Part shown: in pieces, positions 53,582 through 62,379 of the stretch
Layout: each line of letters opens with the position of its first letter
Position numbering within the stretch: the stretch's first letter is position 1
Assembly: GCA_910577735.1 (NCBI GenBank)
Contig: CAJTOO010000015.1
Coordinates: forward strand, 397-64,396
Reading direction: 5' to 3'
DNA: 64,000 nucleotides
From: an uncultured Lachnospiraceae bacterium
GTDB taxonomy: Bacteria > Bacillota > Clostridia > Lachnospirales > Lachnospiraceae
Translations under genes and position numbers: made by a program
The notes under the pieces: model-generated
The model's input: only the letters and a program-made list of their open reading frames with translations
Told to the model about the DNA's origin: nothing
Database searches by the model: none

Positions 53582-54652
53582 CTAGGAAACCAGAATGGAT
53601 TCTATAATAACCAGAATGGTAATAAGCAAGAAGATTATTAATACATTTAGCAATAAAACTCCAATATAGTGCAAAATTGGGTTTTTGCTTTTACATAAGG
53701 GCCAGAAATGCTGAACATTACAGTAATTAAAGGTGCAGCAAATAATTGACAAAAAGATTAATAAAGTAATAATGCGCTCCATCCATAATACAGGCCCGTA
53801 AATGCCCTGGAACTCCATAGTCAGAGAAAGCCAGAAGATAAATAGATAAATAGTGGTTGAAACAACTATTTTCCAAGGCGTTAGAGTCCTGTACCCTGGA
53901 GGAATCAGTAATTTCCAGGTGAAAAAATCTGATTTTGAATTTTTGAAAGGTTCCTTTTCTCCCTGAAGTTTTTCCTTCAAATCCTTTACAGATACAAAAC
54001 GGTCCGAAGGGTTGATTTGAATACAACGGTTGATGATGCTTGTAAATTTATCCGTTGGTGCGGGAAGCGTGGAAGTAAGTTCTTTCAACAACACTCCCAG
54101 TGCATAAATATCGGTCTGCGGAGTGGAGGAACCAAAACCATACTGTTCTGGGGCGGCATATCCTTTCGTACCGAGCAATATCGTATCAGAGGTGTTTATA
54201 TTGGTTAAGTATTTAGCAGCGTTAAAGTCTATGAGTACGGCATGGTCATACGGTGTGATTATAATGTTAGAGGGTTTAATGTCTCTATGTATGATTGGTG
54301 TCGGCAGAGAATGAAGATGGTCAAGAATATCACACAGGTCGCAGATATAGCGTACTAGAGAAGCTGCAGATAATTGCCCTGTAACCATAATTTCCTGTAA
54401 AGATATGCCGGAAATAAATTCTTCAATAACGATTAACTGGTTATTTTCTTCTTGTATATCAATGACCTGAGGAATACCGGTAATTTTATTCTGGCGCAGG
54501 TAAGCATATATTGAAAAGTTATATATATCCAATACTTTTTTAACATATATCTTTTTTGTAGCCTGGTGCTGTACTAGAAAAATGTTATGAGATTCGTTAA
54601 TAACAGCGATTGTCTTGTAATAAGAAATACCAGGACAGATAGAGTAATCCAT
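53582..54652 (-). CDS. membrane-bound Hanks-type Ser/Thr protein kinase
   Basis: A 356-residue protein. The kinase domain (about 10-230) has a VKK lysine (about residue 38), the catalytic loop I-I-H-R-D124-I-K-P-S-N, LIDFNAAK (DFN in place of DFG) and the GTKGYAAPEQYG activation segment. The last 100 residues contain three predicted membrane helices (about 260-280, 288-308 and 330-352) and no PASTA or other known sensor. The kinase head is cytoplasmic. Its substrate is unknown; the divergent HTH protein (54709) is a candidate. Confidence 0.85.
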   Translation of the reverse strand: MDYSICPGISYYKTIAVINESHNIFLVQHQATKKIYVKKVLDIYNFSIYAYLRQNKITGIPQVIDIQEENNQLIVIEEFISGISLQEIMVTGQLSAASLVRYICDLCDILDHLHSLPTPIIHRDIKPSNIIITPYDHAVLIDFNAAKYLTNINTSDTILLGTKGYAAPEQYGFGSSTPQTDIYALGVLLKELTSTLPAPTDKFTSIINRCIQINPSDRFVSVKDLKEKLQGEKEPFKNSKSDFFTWKLLIPPGYRTLTPWKIVVSTTIYLFIFWLSLTMEFQGIYGPVLWMERIITLLIFLSIICCTFNYCNVQHFWPLCKSKNPILHYIGVLLLNVLIIFLLITILVIIESILVS

Positions 54653-54708
54653 AAATACAGATCCTTTCGAAATATACTATTGAACATTATAGCAGATAGG
54701 AGAGCGTA
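54653..54708. promoter_or_regulatory. divergent promoter region of kinase and HTH genes
   Basis: A 56-bp gap between two divergent start codons must hold both promoters, which probably overlap, so regulation of the two genes is likely linked. No further motif was recognised. Confidence 0.4.
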
Positions 54709-55170
54709 ATGAACGAAAAAAGTACTCAGGAATTAGAAAATGTTTTGGGAAGCACACATATAAGTAATTACAATGCTTACTGTGAAGAACATAAAGAGAG
54801 TATGAAGATGGGAAAAGATGACTTCATCATATATATGAAAAAACTCTTCCAGGAAAAAAGACTGACACAACAGCAGGTATTTTTAAAGGCAGATATTCCT
54901 GAACGGTATGGCTATAAATTATTAAATGGAGAAAAGAGGACGAAACAAAGAGATGTGATTCTAAGAATCTGTTATGCGGCAGAGTTTTCCCTGCAGGAAA
55001 CACAAAGAGCATTAAAAGAATACGAGATGCCGACGTTGTATGCCAAAAAACCAAGAGATGCGTTTATGATGATTGTGTTTAATGAAAGGCCCGGAAGCAT
55101 CATTGATGTAAATGAACTCTTAAAAAGGAATGGTATGGAGCCGCTTCGTACAAGCGGGCTGCAGGATTGA
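54709..55170 (+). CDS. HTH domain protein, partner of the Ser/Thr kinase
   Basis: A 153-residue soluble protein. Residues about 42-115 resemble an XRE-type helix-turn-helix (FIIYMKKLFQEKRLTQQQV, then FLKADIPERYGYKLLNGEKR, then a CYAAEFSLQETQRALK helix), preceded by a short acidic arm. It ends in a conserved-looking ERPGSIIDVNELLKRNG segment. It is divergent to a membrane Ser/Thr kinase, and such adjacent kinase/HTH pairs suggest phosphorylation-dependent transcription control, not shown here. Phosphorylatable Ser and Thr are present in the N-terminal arm. Confidence 0.6.
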   Translation: MNEKSTQELENVLGSTHISNYNAYCEEHKESMKMGKDDFIIYMKKLFQEKRLTQQQVFLKADIPERYGYKLLNGEKRTKQRDVILRICYAAEFSLQETQRALKEYEMPTLYAKKPRDAFMMIVFNERPGSIIDVNELLKRNGMEPLRTSGLQD

Positions 55171-55288
55171 GATACTAAATTATAAGAGTTTTTGCTGCGT
55201 GGAGTGTTATGTGCTGCGTGCAGTTGAAAATGAATAAAACAATCAAACTAAATGATGGCCGGTATGGCAGACAAAGGAGGATATTTAC

Positions 55289-55636
55289 ATGAAAACATGG
55301 AAACTTGTGGCAGGAATAATTTCGATTATTTTATTTGTGGTGGTTTCATTCCAATCCTGTGCGGCGGGTGTGGTTAATGCCCTGGAGGATAATGGAGGCA
55401 CATCCGGATCGGTTGGAATACTGGTTGCGATTTTGTTGCTTGCAGGCGGTATCGTATCTATAGCGACCAGAAAGTCTGAGGGAAAGGGTGGGAATATTGC
55501 GCTCATTATTCTTTTTGGACTAGCAGCGTTGTGTGGATTCGCCGGACATGGAAATTATAGTGACCTTGTCATTTGGGCAGTATGGTGTCTGATCAATGCT
55601 GTTCTTGCAATTGTGGCATTGGTTAAGAATCATTAG
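55289..55636 (+). CDS. small multi-pass membrane protein
   Basis: A 115-residue protein with four hydrophobic segments (about 4-22, 40-58, 68-86 and 92-111). The first ends in FQSCAAG, which is lipobox-like, so a lipid-anchored form is possible. I recognise it as a type of short Firmicutes membrane protein with no known role. RBS AAAGGAGG at the start. A hairpin terminator follows at 55686. Confidence 0.6.
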   Translation: MKTWKLVAGIISIILFVVVSFQSCAAGVVNALEDNGGTSGSVGILVAILLLAGGIVSIATRKSEGKGGNIALIILFGLAALCGFAGHGNYSDLVIWAVWCLINAVLAIVALVKNH

Positions 55637-55685
55637 GTATGGATAAACGGAAATAAAAAGGGACACAAGAAATTGAAAAGCGTAG

Positions 55686-55716
55686 AAAAGGTGATAGAGC
55701 AATCTATTGCCTTTTT
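55686..55716 (+). terminator. terminator
   Basis: The AAAAGGTGATAG/CTATTGCCTTTTT stem has an AGCAAT loop and ends in T5. Confidence 0.65.
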
Positions 55717-55898
55717 GCGTATGTCAGGAAAGATTGACTTAGCAGAAAACAGTTCCTATAATAAAAGAATAGATATAATTTAACGTTTATCTGAATTTCA
55801 GGGAGGACACATAATAGCCGGGGCCGATACAGCGAACAGGATATTCATAGATTGAATGTCTTCACACAGGACCAGGCAGTATTGTGAAGAGAGATGGC

Positions 55899-56678
55899 AT
55901 GACAAATCAGGAAATATTACAGTGTGCACTACAACAGTCCGCAATAGATTCCCATTGTGAGCCGGAAGACTTTCTTAGGACAGAAAATATAATTGTAGTG
56001 TCAGAAAAGAACGAAAACGCCAGACGGTATCTGACTTTACCGTTTGCCTGTAATCTGGTGTCTTATGGCAGTAATGTGGTGGCATCGGTGCAGGAAGAGT
56101 TACGAGATACAGTCAGGCGGTATATAGAGAAGTATCCCGTGGAGCATCTTTTCGAGACGCCCAATATGCAGGTCATCAACACCGCGCTGATGGAACATGG
56201 CCTGCAGGTATGCTTTATGGCAGAATACTTTCTGCCGGACAGGACTGTGCTGAAAGATCTGCCTTGTGCTTATGAGATGAGGATTCTGGAACAAAAAGAT
56301 TTTGAGGCATTGTATGTGCCGGAGTGGAGTAATGCTTTGTGTGCAGATCGGAAACATCTGGATATGCTGGGCATAGGCGCTTATGATGGGGATAAACTCA
56401 TAGGGCTGGCAGGCTGTTCTGCGGATTGTGAAACCATGTGGCAGATTGGGATAGACGTTCTGCCGCCTTACCGCAGGCAGGGCGTGGCGGCGGCATTGAC
56501 AGCAAAGCTTGCCCTGGAAACCTTTGCAAGAGGTAAGATCCCTTTCTACTGCGCTGCCTGGTCCAATATCAAGTCTGTCCGCAATGCGATCAAGGCAGGA
56601 TTTCGTCCGGCCTGGGTGGAGATGACGGCGAAGGAGATAAGTTTTGTGGAAAAGTTAAATAACGAAACGGTATCGTAA
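55899..56678 (+). CDS. GNAT family N-acetyltransferase
   Basis: From the ATG at 55899 (an in-frame GTG at 55884 is the alternative) the protein has 259 residues. The C-terminal half is a GNAT domain: LIGLAGCSADCETMWQIGIDVLP, then RRQGVAAALTAKLALETFARG, the acetyl-CoA loop, and YCAAWSNIKSVRNAIKAGF. The N-terminal half is a second degenerate domain that carries no motif. It transfers an acyl group to an unknown amine. Confidence 0.8.
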   Translation: MTNQEILQCALQQSAIDSHCEPEDFLRTENIIVVSEKNENARRYLTLPFACNLVSYGSNVVASVQEELRDTVRRYIEKYPVEHLFETPNMQVINTALMEHGLQVCFMAEYFLPDRTVLKDLPCAYEMRILEQKDFEALYVPEWSNALCADRKHLDMLGIGAYDGDKLIGLAGCSADCETMWQIGIDVLPPYRRQGVAAALTAKLALETFARGKIPFYCAAWSNIKSVRNAIKAGFRPAWVEMTAKEISFVEKLNNETVS

Positions 56679-56699
56679 AGTATCTGACAAGGAGGATAA

Positions 56700-56723
56700 G
56701 ATTGAAAATTAAAATTTTCAATC
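56700..56723. repeat. perfect inverted repeat
   Basis: The arms GATTGAAAATT and AATTTTCAATC, 11 bp each, are separated by AA. It lies between the GNAT gene and the structured leader and could be an operator or a terminator stem. Confidence 0.6.
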
Positions 56724-56724
56724 G

Positions 56725-56784
56725 CGAGATTTGTGTCTGCGCGCTGCTTGCCACAAACTCGTTTATGCGCAAAAAGCAGCGCAG
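56725..56784 (+). promoter_or_regulatory. structured leader (alternative stems/pseudoknot) before threonine aldolase gene
   Basis: Stem A pairs 56725-56735 (CGAGATTTGTG) with 56752-56761 (CACAAACTCG). Stem B pairs 56737-56749 (CTGCGCGCTGCTT) with 56774-56784 (AAGCAGCGCAG). The left arm of B lies in the loop of A, so the two either form an H-type pseudoknot or exclude each other. The region ends a few bases before the RBS GGAG (56789-56792), so it could control translation. Confidence 0.5.
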
Positions 56785-56798
56785 AAATGGAGATGAAT

Positions 56799-57842
56799 AT
56801 GTTATCATTTGTAAGCGATTATATCAAGGGAGCCCATGAGAAGATTTTGGAACGGCTTATGGAGACCAATGATGAGGCATTGCCCGGGTATGGCAATGAT
56901 GATTATTGTGAGAGCGCGAAGGAAAAGATCAGGAAAGCCTGTGATTGCAAGGAAGCAGAAATTTTCTTTCTGGCAGGAGGCACCCAGACCAATATGCTGG
57001 TAATCAGCACCCTGTTGAGACCCTATGAGGGTGTGGTGGCGGCCGTCACCGGCCATGTCAGTGTGCATGAAGCGGGGGCGATTGAGCACAGCGGACATAA
57101 GGTGCTGGAAATTCCTGGTCATGAAGGTAAGATATATGTCCCGGAGTTGGAACAATATCTGAAACGTTACTGGGAAGACGGCAGTCATGAGCACATGGTT
57201 TTTCCGGGAATGGTTTATGTTTCCCATCCCACAGAGTATGGCACGTTGTACACCAGAAAAGAGCTGGAGGCATTATCCGGCGTATGCAGGGCGTACAAGA
57301 TTCCTCTTTATCTGGACGGCGCTAGACTGGGTTATGGTCTTATGAGTAAGCATACAGATGTGACACTTCCCATGATTGCAAAGTATTGCGATGTGTTCTA
57401 TATTGGCGGCACGAAAGTGGGAGCCTTATGCGGGGAGGCAGTGGTCTTTACGAAACAGAATATGCCGGCTCACTTTATGACAATGGTGAAACAAAAGGGC
57501 GGGCTTCTGGCCAAAGGGCGTCTGCTGGGTGTGCAGTTTGACACCCTCTTTACGGATGATCTGTATTGTCAGATCAGCGGACAGGCAATTGAGACGGCTG
57601 AGGCTTTGAAAGCGTTATTCCGGGAGAAAGGTTATCGGTTCTTTCTTGATTCTCCCACGAACCAGCAATTCGTCATCCTAGAAAACGGAGAGCTGGAACG
57701 GCTGCGCAAAGAGGTGGGATTTGATATCTGGGAACCCTATGATGAAACCCATACAGTAGTACGTTTTGCCACAAGTTTTGCCACCAGACCAGAGGAGATT
57801 GAGGCACTGCGGAAAGTATTGGAAAATATCAGGAACCATTGA
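56799..57842 (+). CDS. low-specificity L-threonine aldolase
   Basis: From the ATG at 56799 (GGAG six bases upstream) the protein has about 347 residues. It is a fold-type I PLP enzyme with the LtaE hallmarks: MLSFVSDYIKGAHEKIL opening, FFLAGGTQTNML, the LYLDGARLGYGL substrate loop and the PLP-lysine site YIGGTKVGALCGEA. It cleaves threonine/allo-threonine to glycine and acetaldehyde. Later upstream in-frame ATGs (56787, 56793) lack spacing. Confidence 0.88.
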   Translation: MLSFVSDYIKGAHEKILERLMETNDEALPGYGNDDYCESAKEKIRKACDCKEAEIFFLAGGTQTNMLVISTLLRPYEGVVAAVTGHVSVHEAGAIEHSGHKVLEIPGHEGKIYVPELEQYLKRYWEDGSHEHMVFPGMVYVSHPTEYGTLYTRKELEALSGVCRAYKIPLYLDGARLGYGLMSKHTDVTLPMIAKYCDVFYIGGTKVGALCGEAVVFTKQNMPAHFMTMVKQKGGLLAKGRLLGVQFDTLFTDDLYCQISGQAIETAEALKALFREKGYRFFLDSPTNQQFVILENGELERLRKEVGFDIWEPYDETHTVVRFATSFATRPEEIEALRKVLENIRNH

Positions 57843-57875
57843 TGATATAGGGTTTTGGAATGGAGCATGTCAGAT

Positions 57876-58229
57876 ATGGAGAAACGTATTCTAAATTACA
57901 GAAAATACATAGATGAACTGCTGCGCAAGACAAGTGCAGACTGGGAGGCTGTGAGCAGGGAGCATTTGATTCAGATTTCCTTTTTTCAGCATGAGAGACT
58001 GATACATTTGATTGTCACGGTCACCTTTGCCATTCTGGAAATAATTGTGATTGGATTGTGTGTAACGGCATTTACGCCAGGAGTGGGACTTCTTTCGATT
58101 GCCCTGCTTGTGCTTCTGGTGCCTTATGTCCGGCATTATTATATTCTGGAAAATGAAGTACAGAAGATGTATGTTCAGTATGATAAACTGGTGGAAAAGC
58201 GGGATGGACAGGGGAAACATTTTAGTTAG
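57876..58229 (+). CDS. small two-helix membrane protein
   Basis: About 117 residues, starting near ATG 57876 (57867 is also possible). Two adjacent hydrophobic segments (about 47-67 and 70-90) are flanked by charged helices. No family is recognised. It lies between the threonine aldolase gene and an ECF sigma operon, with no strong link to either. Confidence 0.5.
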   Translation: MEKRILNYRKYIDELLRKTSADWEAVSREHLIQISFFQHERLIHLIVTVTFAILEIIVIGLCVTAFTPGVGLLSIALLVLLVPYVRHYYILENEVQKMYVQYDKLVEKRDGQGKHFS

Positions 58230-58325
58230 AAATATGCAGATTGCGGTGCAGTATGCAACCTTTTACAGTGCTGAGAGGTGTTAAGAACAGAGTGGGAAAT
58301 TCAGCACTCTGATAGGGTGGCTTAT

Positions 58326-58817
58326 ATGACGAAAGAGGAACGGATAACAACGGAAAATGCGGTGGACAGATATGCCGATATGGTGTACCGGATTGCATTG
58401 TCACAAATGAAGAACAGAGCGGACGCGGACGATCTCTTTCAGGAAGTGTTTGTCCGGCTGGTCGGTCATATTCACGAATTTACTTCCTGGGAACATGTGA
58501 AAGCATGGTTGATTCGAGTGACAATCAACTGCGCAAAGAAGTATTATAACCAGTACTGGAATAAAAATGTGGATTATATTGAGGATACGGAACAGTTTCA
58601 GGGAGCAGAAGCCTATGAACCGCCAGGAGAGCATCCGGTCAGACAAGCGGTAGCCAGGCTGGAGCCAAAGTACCGAATGGCAGTGCATCTTTTTTACTTC
58701 GAGGAATTGTCGGTAGCAGAAATCGCACAGATAACAGAGCAGAAAGAGAGTACGGTCAAATCACAGCTGCATCGGGCCAGAGAAATGTTGAAGGATTTGT
58801 TAAAGGAAACCGGATAA
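58326..58817 (+). CDS. ECF-type RNA polymerase sigma factor
   Basis: From the ATG at 58326 (RBS AGGGTGG) the protein has 163 residues. Region 2 (ADMVYRIALSQMKNRADADDLFQEVFVRLV and WEHVKAWLIRVTINCAKKYY, each in parts) and region 4 (LEPKYRMAVHLFYFEELSV, then 'AEIAQITEQKESTVKSQLHRA') are clear. It heads a three-gene operon with an anti-sigma-like membrane protein and a VWA lipoprotein. Confidence 0.88.
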   Translation: MTKEERITTENAVDRYADMVYRIALSQMKNRADADDLFQEVFVRLVGHIHEFTSWEHVKAWLIRVTINCAKKYYNQYWNKNVDYIEDTEQFQGAEAYEPPGEHPVRQAVARLEPKYRMAVHLFYFEELSVAEIAQITEQKESTVKSQLHRAREMLKDLLKETG

Positions 58818-58863
58818 AATGTGAAGCGCAAAGGGAAGTAAACGGTTGTAAAGGGAATAAAAA

Positions 58864-59808
58864 ATGAGTCTGATGCGTGAACAATTGGATTCTAGGAAGA
58901 GGAAATCATATAGCATGACGGATCAATACAAGAAGGAAACTGCACAGATACATGCACCCGCGGCGCTGCTGGAAAAGACAAAGGCAGCAGTGCGGGCGGA
59001 AGAAGAGCGGATACGAAAAGAACAGACTGCCCGGGTTCCGATACCTGTATCGGGATTACAGGTATCTTATGCCGATTATGTGGCATATCAGAAAAAAAGT
59101 TCTTTACGTAAATGGACGTATCCGTTGACTGCTGCAGCAGCAGTGGTGATATTATTTTCCGTATCCATGGCCATGAAGGGAATCGGAGATTCTGCAGGAG
59201 ACAGAATGGCGGATGGCGCCATGATGGCAGAAGAATCGACGGCAGCGGAGGATGAGACATTTGCCGGGATGCCAGAAGAGATGGATTACGGTGAAGCTGC
59301 AGATAGTACTGCGGGAGAAGTAAACGCCAATGCGGCGCAAACAGACAGTATGGCAGAAGCAGCTCCGGAAGAGATAGAGAGCAGTGAAGAAGCTGCAGAA
59401 GCGCCATCAGCGGACTTTGCGGAAGGAGATATCCGCAAGCAGATGGAACAGGATAGTATGAAAAAGGAAAACGAGGCTGAAAAGGGGGACTTGGCCCGGG
59501 AAGATTCTCAGGCAGATACAGCAGGCAGTGTGGAGGATAAGTCAGCGGAGGAATACCAGTATGTAATAGATGGCAGCATGAAAATAATAGAGGTAGACGA
59601 GAAGCCGGCCTTTTATCATTATGCAGGTGCCAGGGATGTGGTCTATGAGGGAGAGACTTACCGGGTGATTGAACAGAAACAAGGCTGGGGGGCGTATGTG
59701 GAAACGGAAGAAGGAAGGGCCTATGTAATTTGCGGACAGGCTGAGAGTGAGGAGGATTTTTTGCAGGAAGTGTATGAGGCGATGTACGAGATAAAGAAAT
59801 CTCATTAA
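58864..59808 (+). CDS. anti-sigma-like membrane protein with acidic low-complexity domain
   Basis: A 314-residue bitopic protein. The cytoplasmic N-terminus (1-75) precedes a membrane helix (about 83-100) and a long Ala/Glu/Met/Asp-rich extracytoplasmic stretch (about 108-220). The C-terminus (about 225-314) is a more ordered domain with YQYVIDGSMKIIEV. The position after an ECF sigma gene suggests an anti-sigma factor, but no zinc motif is visible. It starts at 58864; an in-frame ATG at 58915 is a possible alternative. Confidence 0.6.
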   Translation: MSLMREQLDSRKRKSYSMTDQYKKETAQIHAPAALLEKTKAAVRAEEERIRKEQTARVPIPVSGLQVSYADYVAYQKKSSLRKWTYPLTAAAAVVILFSVSMAMKGIGDSAGDRMADGAMMAEESTAAEDETFAGMPEEMDYGEAADSTAGEVNANAAQTDSMAEAAPEEIESSEEAAEAPSADFAEGDIRKQMEQDSMKKENEAEKGDLAREDSQADTAGSVEDKSAEEYQYVIDGSMKIIEVDEKPAFYHYAGARDVVYEGETYRVIEQKQGWGAYVETEEGRAYVICGQAESEEDFLQEVYEAMYEIKKSH

Positions 59809-59945
59809 AGTTAGAAAAATATTTTATTTTTTGCAACCTTTTTTTATTTTGAAAGGTATTAAGGGTAGAGAGGTCACAGAAAACATTGTGTTTATGTATC
59901 TTTCGGGGAGGAATCAGATATACATTTTAGAATGGAGGAAAAAGG

Positions 59946-61745
59946 ATGAAAAAGTGTGTAAAACAGATAACAGTATTCGGTTTGATAAGTGTCATGTTAT
60001 TAACAGGATGCGGCGAACATAAGGAAATTGCCATGGATACACCGACAGAAGATGGGGGATATGCGGAAGAGGAATCGGCAGGTCCGCTGCCTGCATCAGG
60101 GGCAGATGGGGCTGTTGCAGAGGAAGCGCCCGCAGGTATAGCTGAGGAAGCAGCAGACGAATATGACAGTGCGGCGGCAGCGGACGAGTGGACGAAGGAG
60201 CGCAGCAGGGATGAGGCTGCTACCAAGGGAGAATTGTCTGACAGCTATCTGGATAGCTGCTACGATTTTGATGTAGAGATTCCGGATAATTCCGGAGAAG
60301 AGTACAGTGAGTGGGAAGAGAAAGGTTTTTCTTCTGTTATGGCACAGCCGCTCTCAACCTTTGCAGCAGATGTGGACACTGCTTCTTACAGCAATCTGCG
60401 AAGATTGATCAGAGATGGTTATGATCTGGACAATCTCCCGGATGGAGCGGTCAGAATAGAGGAGATGATCAATTATTTCTCTTATGAGTATGAAGACCCG
60501 TCGGGGTCAGATCCCTTTGGGGTGACGACACAGATAGGACGCTGCCCCTGGAATGATGAGGCAGAGCTTCTTATGATTGGCCTCAAGACACAGGATATTG
60601 ATTATTCCCGTGCACCGGAATCTAATCTGGTATTTTTGATAGATGTGTCAGGCTCCATGTTTTCAGAAGATAAGCTTCCGCTTTTACAGGAATCCTTCGG
60701 TCTGCTGGCAGAGAATCTTACGGAGAAGGACAGAATATCCATTGTAACTTATGCAGCGGAGTCTGAGATTGTTTTAAATGGTGTCCATGGAGACGAGACT
60801 AAAAAGATTAAGAAGGCGTTAGCCGGTCTGGAAGCAAGCGGCAGGACACATGGAAGTGATGGCATTGAGACCGCTTATGCGCTGGCAGAGGAGAACTTTA
60901 TCAAAGGTGGCAACAATCGTATTATCCTGGCAACGGATGGTGACTTAAATGTGGGAATGACCACGGAGGAAGAATTGGAAGAACTGATTACTGAAAAGAA
61001 AGAAACGGGTATTTTCCTGTCGGTTCTGGGATTTGGGACAGGCAACATCAAAGATAATAAGATGGAGACCCTGGCGGATAAAGGCAACGGTAATTACGCA
61101 TACATAGATTGTCTGCGGGAAGCCAATAAGGTACTGGTGGAGGAGATGTCAGCCACATTGCTCACCATCTGCAAGGATGTAAAGTTTCAGGTAGAGTTTA
61201 ATCCACAGATTGTGGAGGGCTATCGGCTGATTGGTTATGAAAACAGGGCTTTGGCGCGGGAAGATTTTGATGACGATACCAAGGATGCCGGGGAAATTGG
61301 AGCTGGTCACAGTGTGACGGCACTCTATGAGATTATCTTGAAAAATCCGCTTGACGGCAGTCTGACAAAAGGAGAGATCGAGGATCTGAAATACAGCAAA
61401 GAGTATAAGAAAAGACAGGAGGAAACGCCCGGTAAAACACCGTCAGAACCTTCCTCAGACAATAAATATGAAGAGTGGCTGACAATCAGCATCCGTTATA
61501 AGAAACCGGCAGAAGAGGAAAGCAATCTTCTGGAGTATCCGGTTGGATATGACAGCTATGAGGAGGAGCCCTCTGATGACTTTATCTTTGCGGGGGCAGT
61601 GGCAGAGTTCGGATTGCTTGCATCTCACAGTGAATACCCGGAAGATGCTTCGGTGAAGAACGTGAAGAAGGCGTTAATGGGAATTGATCTGTATGATGAT
61701 GAGTACAAAGCAGAGTTTTATGAGCTGGTGCTGCTGGCAGAGTAG
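59946..61745 (+). CDS. VWA-domain lipoprotein (YfbK-like)
   Basis: A 599-residue lipoprotein with signal peptide and lipobox L-L-T-G-C22, an Ala/Glu-rich spacer (30-95), a YfbK-type N-terminal domain (PLSTFAADVDTASYSNLRR), a VWA domain with MIDAS D233-V-S-G-S237 and ILATDGDLNVG, and a C-terminal DUF3520-like domain (VEFNPQIVEGYRLIGYENR). It binds a metal and presumably a protein partner at the cell surface. It is the last gene of the ECF module. A terminator follows at 61817. Confidence 0.86.
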   Translation: MKKCVKQITVFGLISVMLLTGCGEHKEIAMDTPTEDGGYAEEESAGPLPASGADGAVAEEAPAGIAEEAADEYDSAAAADEWTKERSRDEAATKGELSDSYLDSCYDFDVEIPDNSGEEYSEWEEKGFSSVMAQPLSTFAADVDTASYSNLRRLIRDGYDLDNLPDGAVRIEEMINYFSYEYEDPSGSDPFGVTTQIGRCPWNDEAELLMIGLKTQDIDYSRAPESNLVFLIDVSGSMFSEDKLPLLQESFGLLAENLTEKDRISIVTYAAESEIVLNGVHGDETKKIKKALAGLEASGRTHGSDGIETAYALAEENFIKGGNNRIILATDGDLNVGMTTEEELEELITEKKETGIFLSVLGFGTGNIKDNKMETLADKGNGNYAYIDCLREANKVLVEEMSATLLTICKDVKFQVEFNPQIVEGYRLIGYENRALAREDFDDDTKDAGEIGAGHSVTALYEIILKNPLDGSLTKGEIEDLKYSKEYKKRQEETPGKTPSEPSSDNKYEEWLTISIRYKKPAEEESNLLEYPVGYDSYEEEPSDDFIFAGAVAEFGLLASHSEYPEDASVKNVKKALMGIDLYDDEYKAEFYELVLLAE

Positions 61746-61816
61746 AGATACGATGACAGGTCTGGCAGTACGCAGCAGCTTCCGGTGGAAAGTTGTTTCA
61801 TGAGGATAAGCAAATA

Positions 61817-61857
61817 ATAAAAGGTTCCGGATTTGATTGCGTCCGGAACCTTTTATT
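61817..61857. terminator. bidirectional terminator between VWA and Hsp20 genes
   Basis: AAAAGGTTCCGG and CCGGAACCTTTT form a perfect stem with T and A tracts on both sides. Confidence 0.78.
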
Positions 61858-61878
61858 AGTGTTTTATTTTATCCGAGA

Positions 61879-61918
61879 TCCGCGAAGCGGAGCTCGAGAA
61901 GTTATTTGCGAAGCAAAT
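61879..61918. repeat. two GCGAAGC mini-hairpins
   Basis: TCCGCGAAGCGGA (61879-61891) and ATTTGCGAAGCAAAT (61904-61918) are short perfect hairpins with a GAA triloop. The second touches the Hsp20 stop codon. A third, imperfect copy lies at 48398-48410. Confidence 0.55.
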
Positions 61919-62379
61919 TACTTCACTTCAATGCGTCTGACCTCTTCCTTTGCGGCAGCCTCTTTCTTAGGGAATTTCACTTCCAGGATGCCGTTGTTGT
62001 AGGAAGCATCGATATCGCCGGGCTCCACATCATTAACGCGGAAGCTTCTGGAATAAGAACTGTAGTAACGTTCTCTGCGGATATATTTGTTCTTGTCCTC
62101 TTCATCGTTCTCTTCCTTGTGGGAAGCGGAGATGGTAAGCAGGTTATCTTTCAGGTCAATATTGATGTCGGACTTATCGAAGCCGGGCAATTCTGCCTGT
62201 AAGAGATAACTGTCACCCTGGTCAATCACATCGGTCTTAAAGGCATCGAAGGTAGCCAGTTCATTGCCGCCCCAGAAATTCTTGAAAGCATTGTCAAACA
62301 TTCTGTCAAAAGAATCCTCAAAAAATGCCGGTTTGTAAGTGTTGTGGTTAAATAATGCTGGTCTTAACATATTGATCAC
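61918..62379 (-). CDS. Hsp20/alpha-crystallin small heat shock protein
   Basis: A 153-residue small chaperone with an alpha-crystallin core (about 40-145): LQAELPGFDKSDINIDLKD, LTISASHKEE, then YSSYSRSFRVND with the family's F/R motif and the I-L-E-V-K-F-P ending. The N-terminus has the usual MLRPALFNHNTYKP-like start. It binds unfolding proteins in the cytoplasm. The RBS GAAGGAGTG lies upstream. Confidence 0.92.
   Translation of the reverse strand: MINMLRPALFNHNTYKPAFFEDSFDRMFDNAFKNFWGGNELATFDAFKTDVIDQGDSYLLQAELPGFDKSDINIDLKDNLLTISASHKEENDEEDKNKYIRRERYYSSYSRSFRVNDVEPGDIDASYNNGILEVKFPKKEAAAKEEVRRIEVK

Noticed and set aside
58892..59836. Minus-strand 314-residue open frame
   Set aside because: It is the mirror of the anti-sigma-like gene, Pro/Ser/Leu-rich as expected from antisense reading of Glu/Ala codons, and has no domain or RBS.
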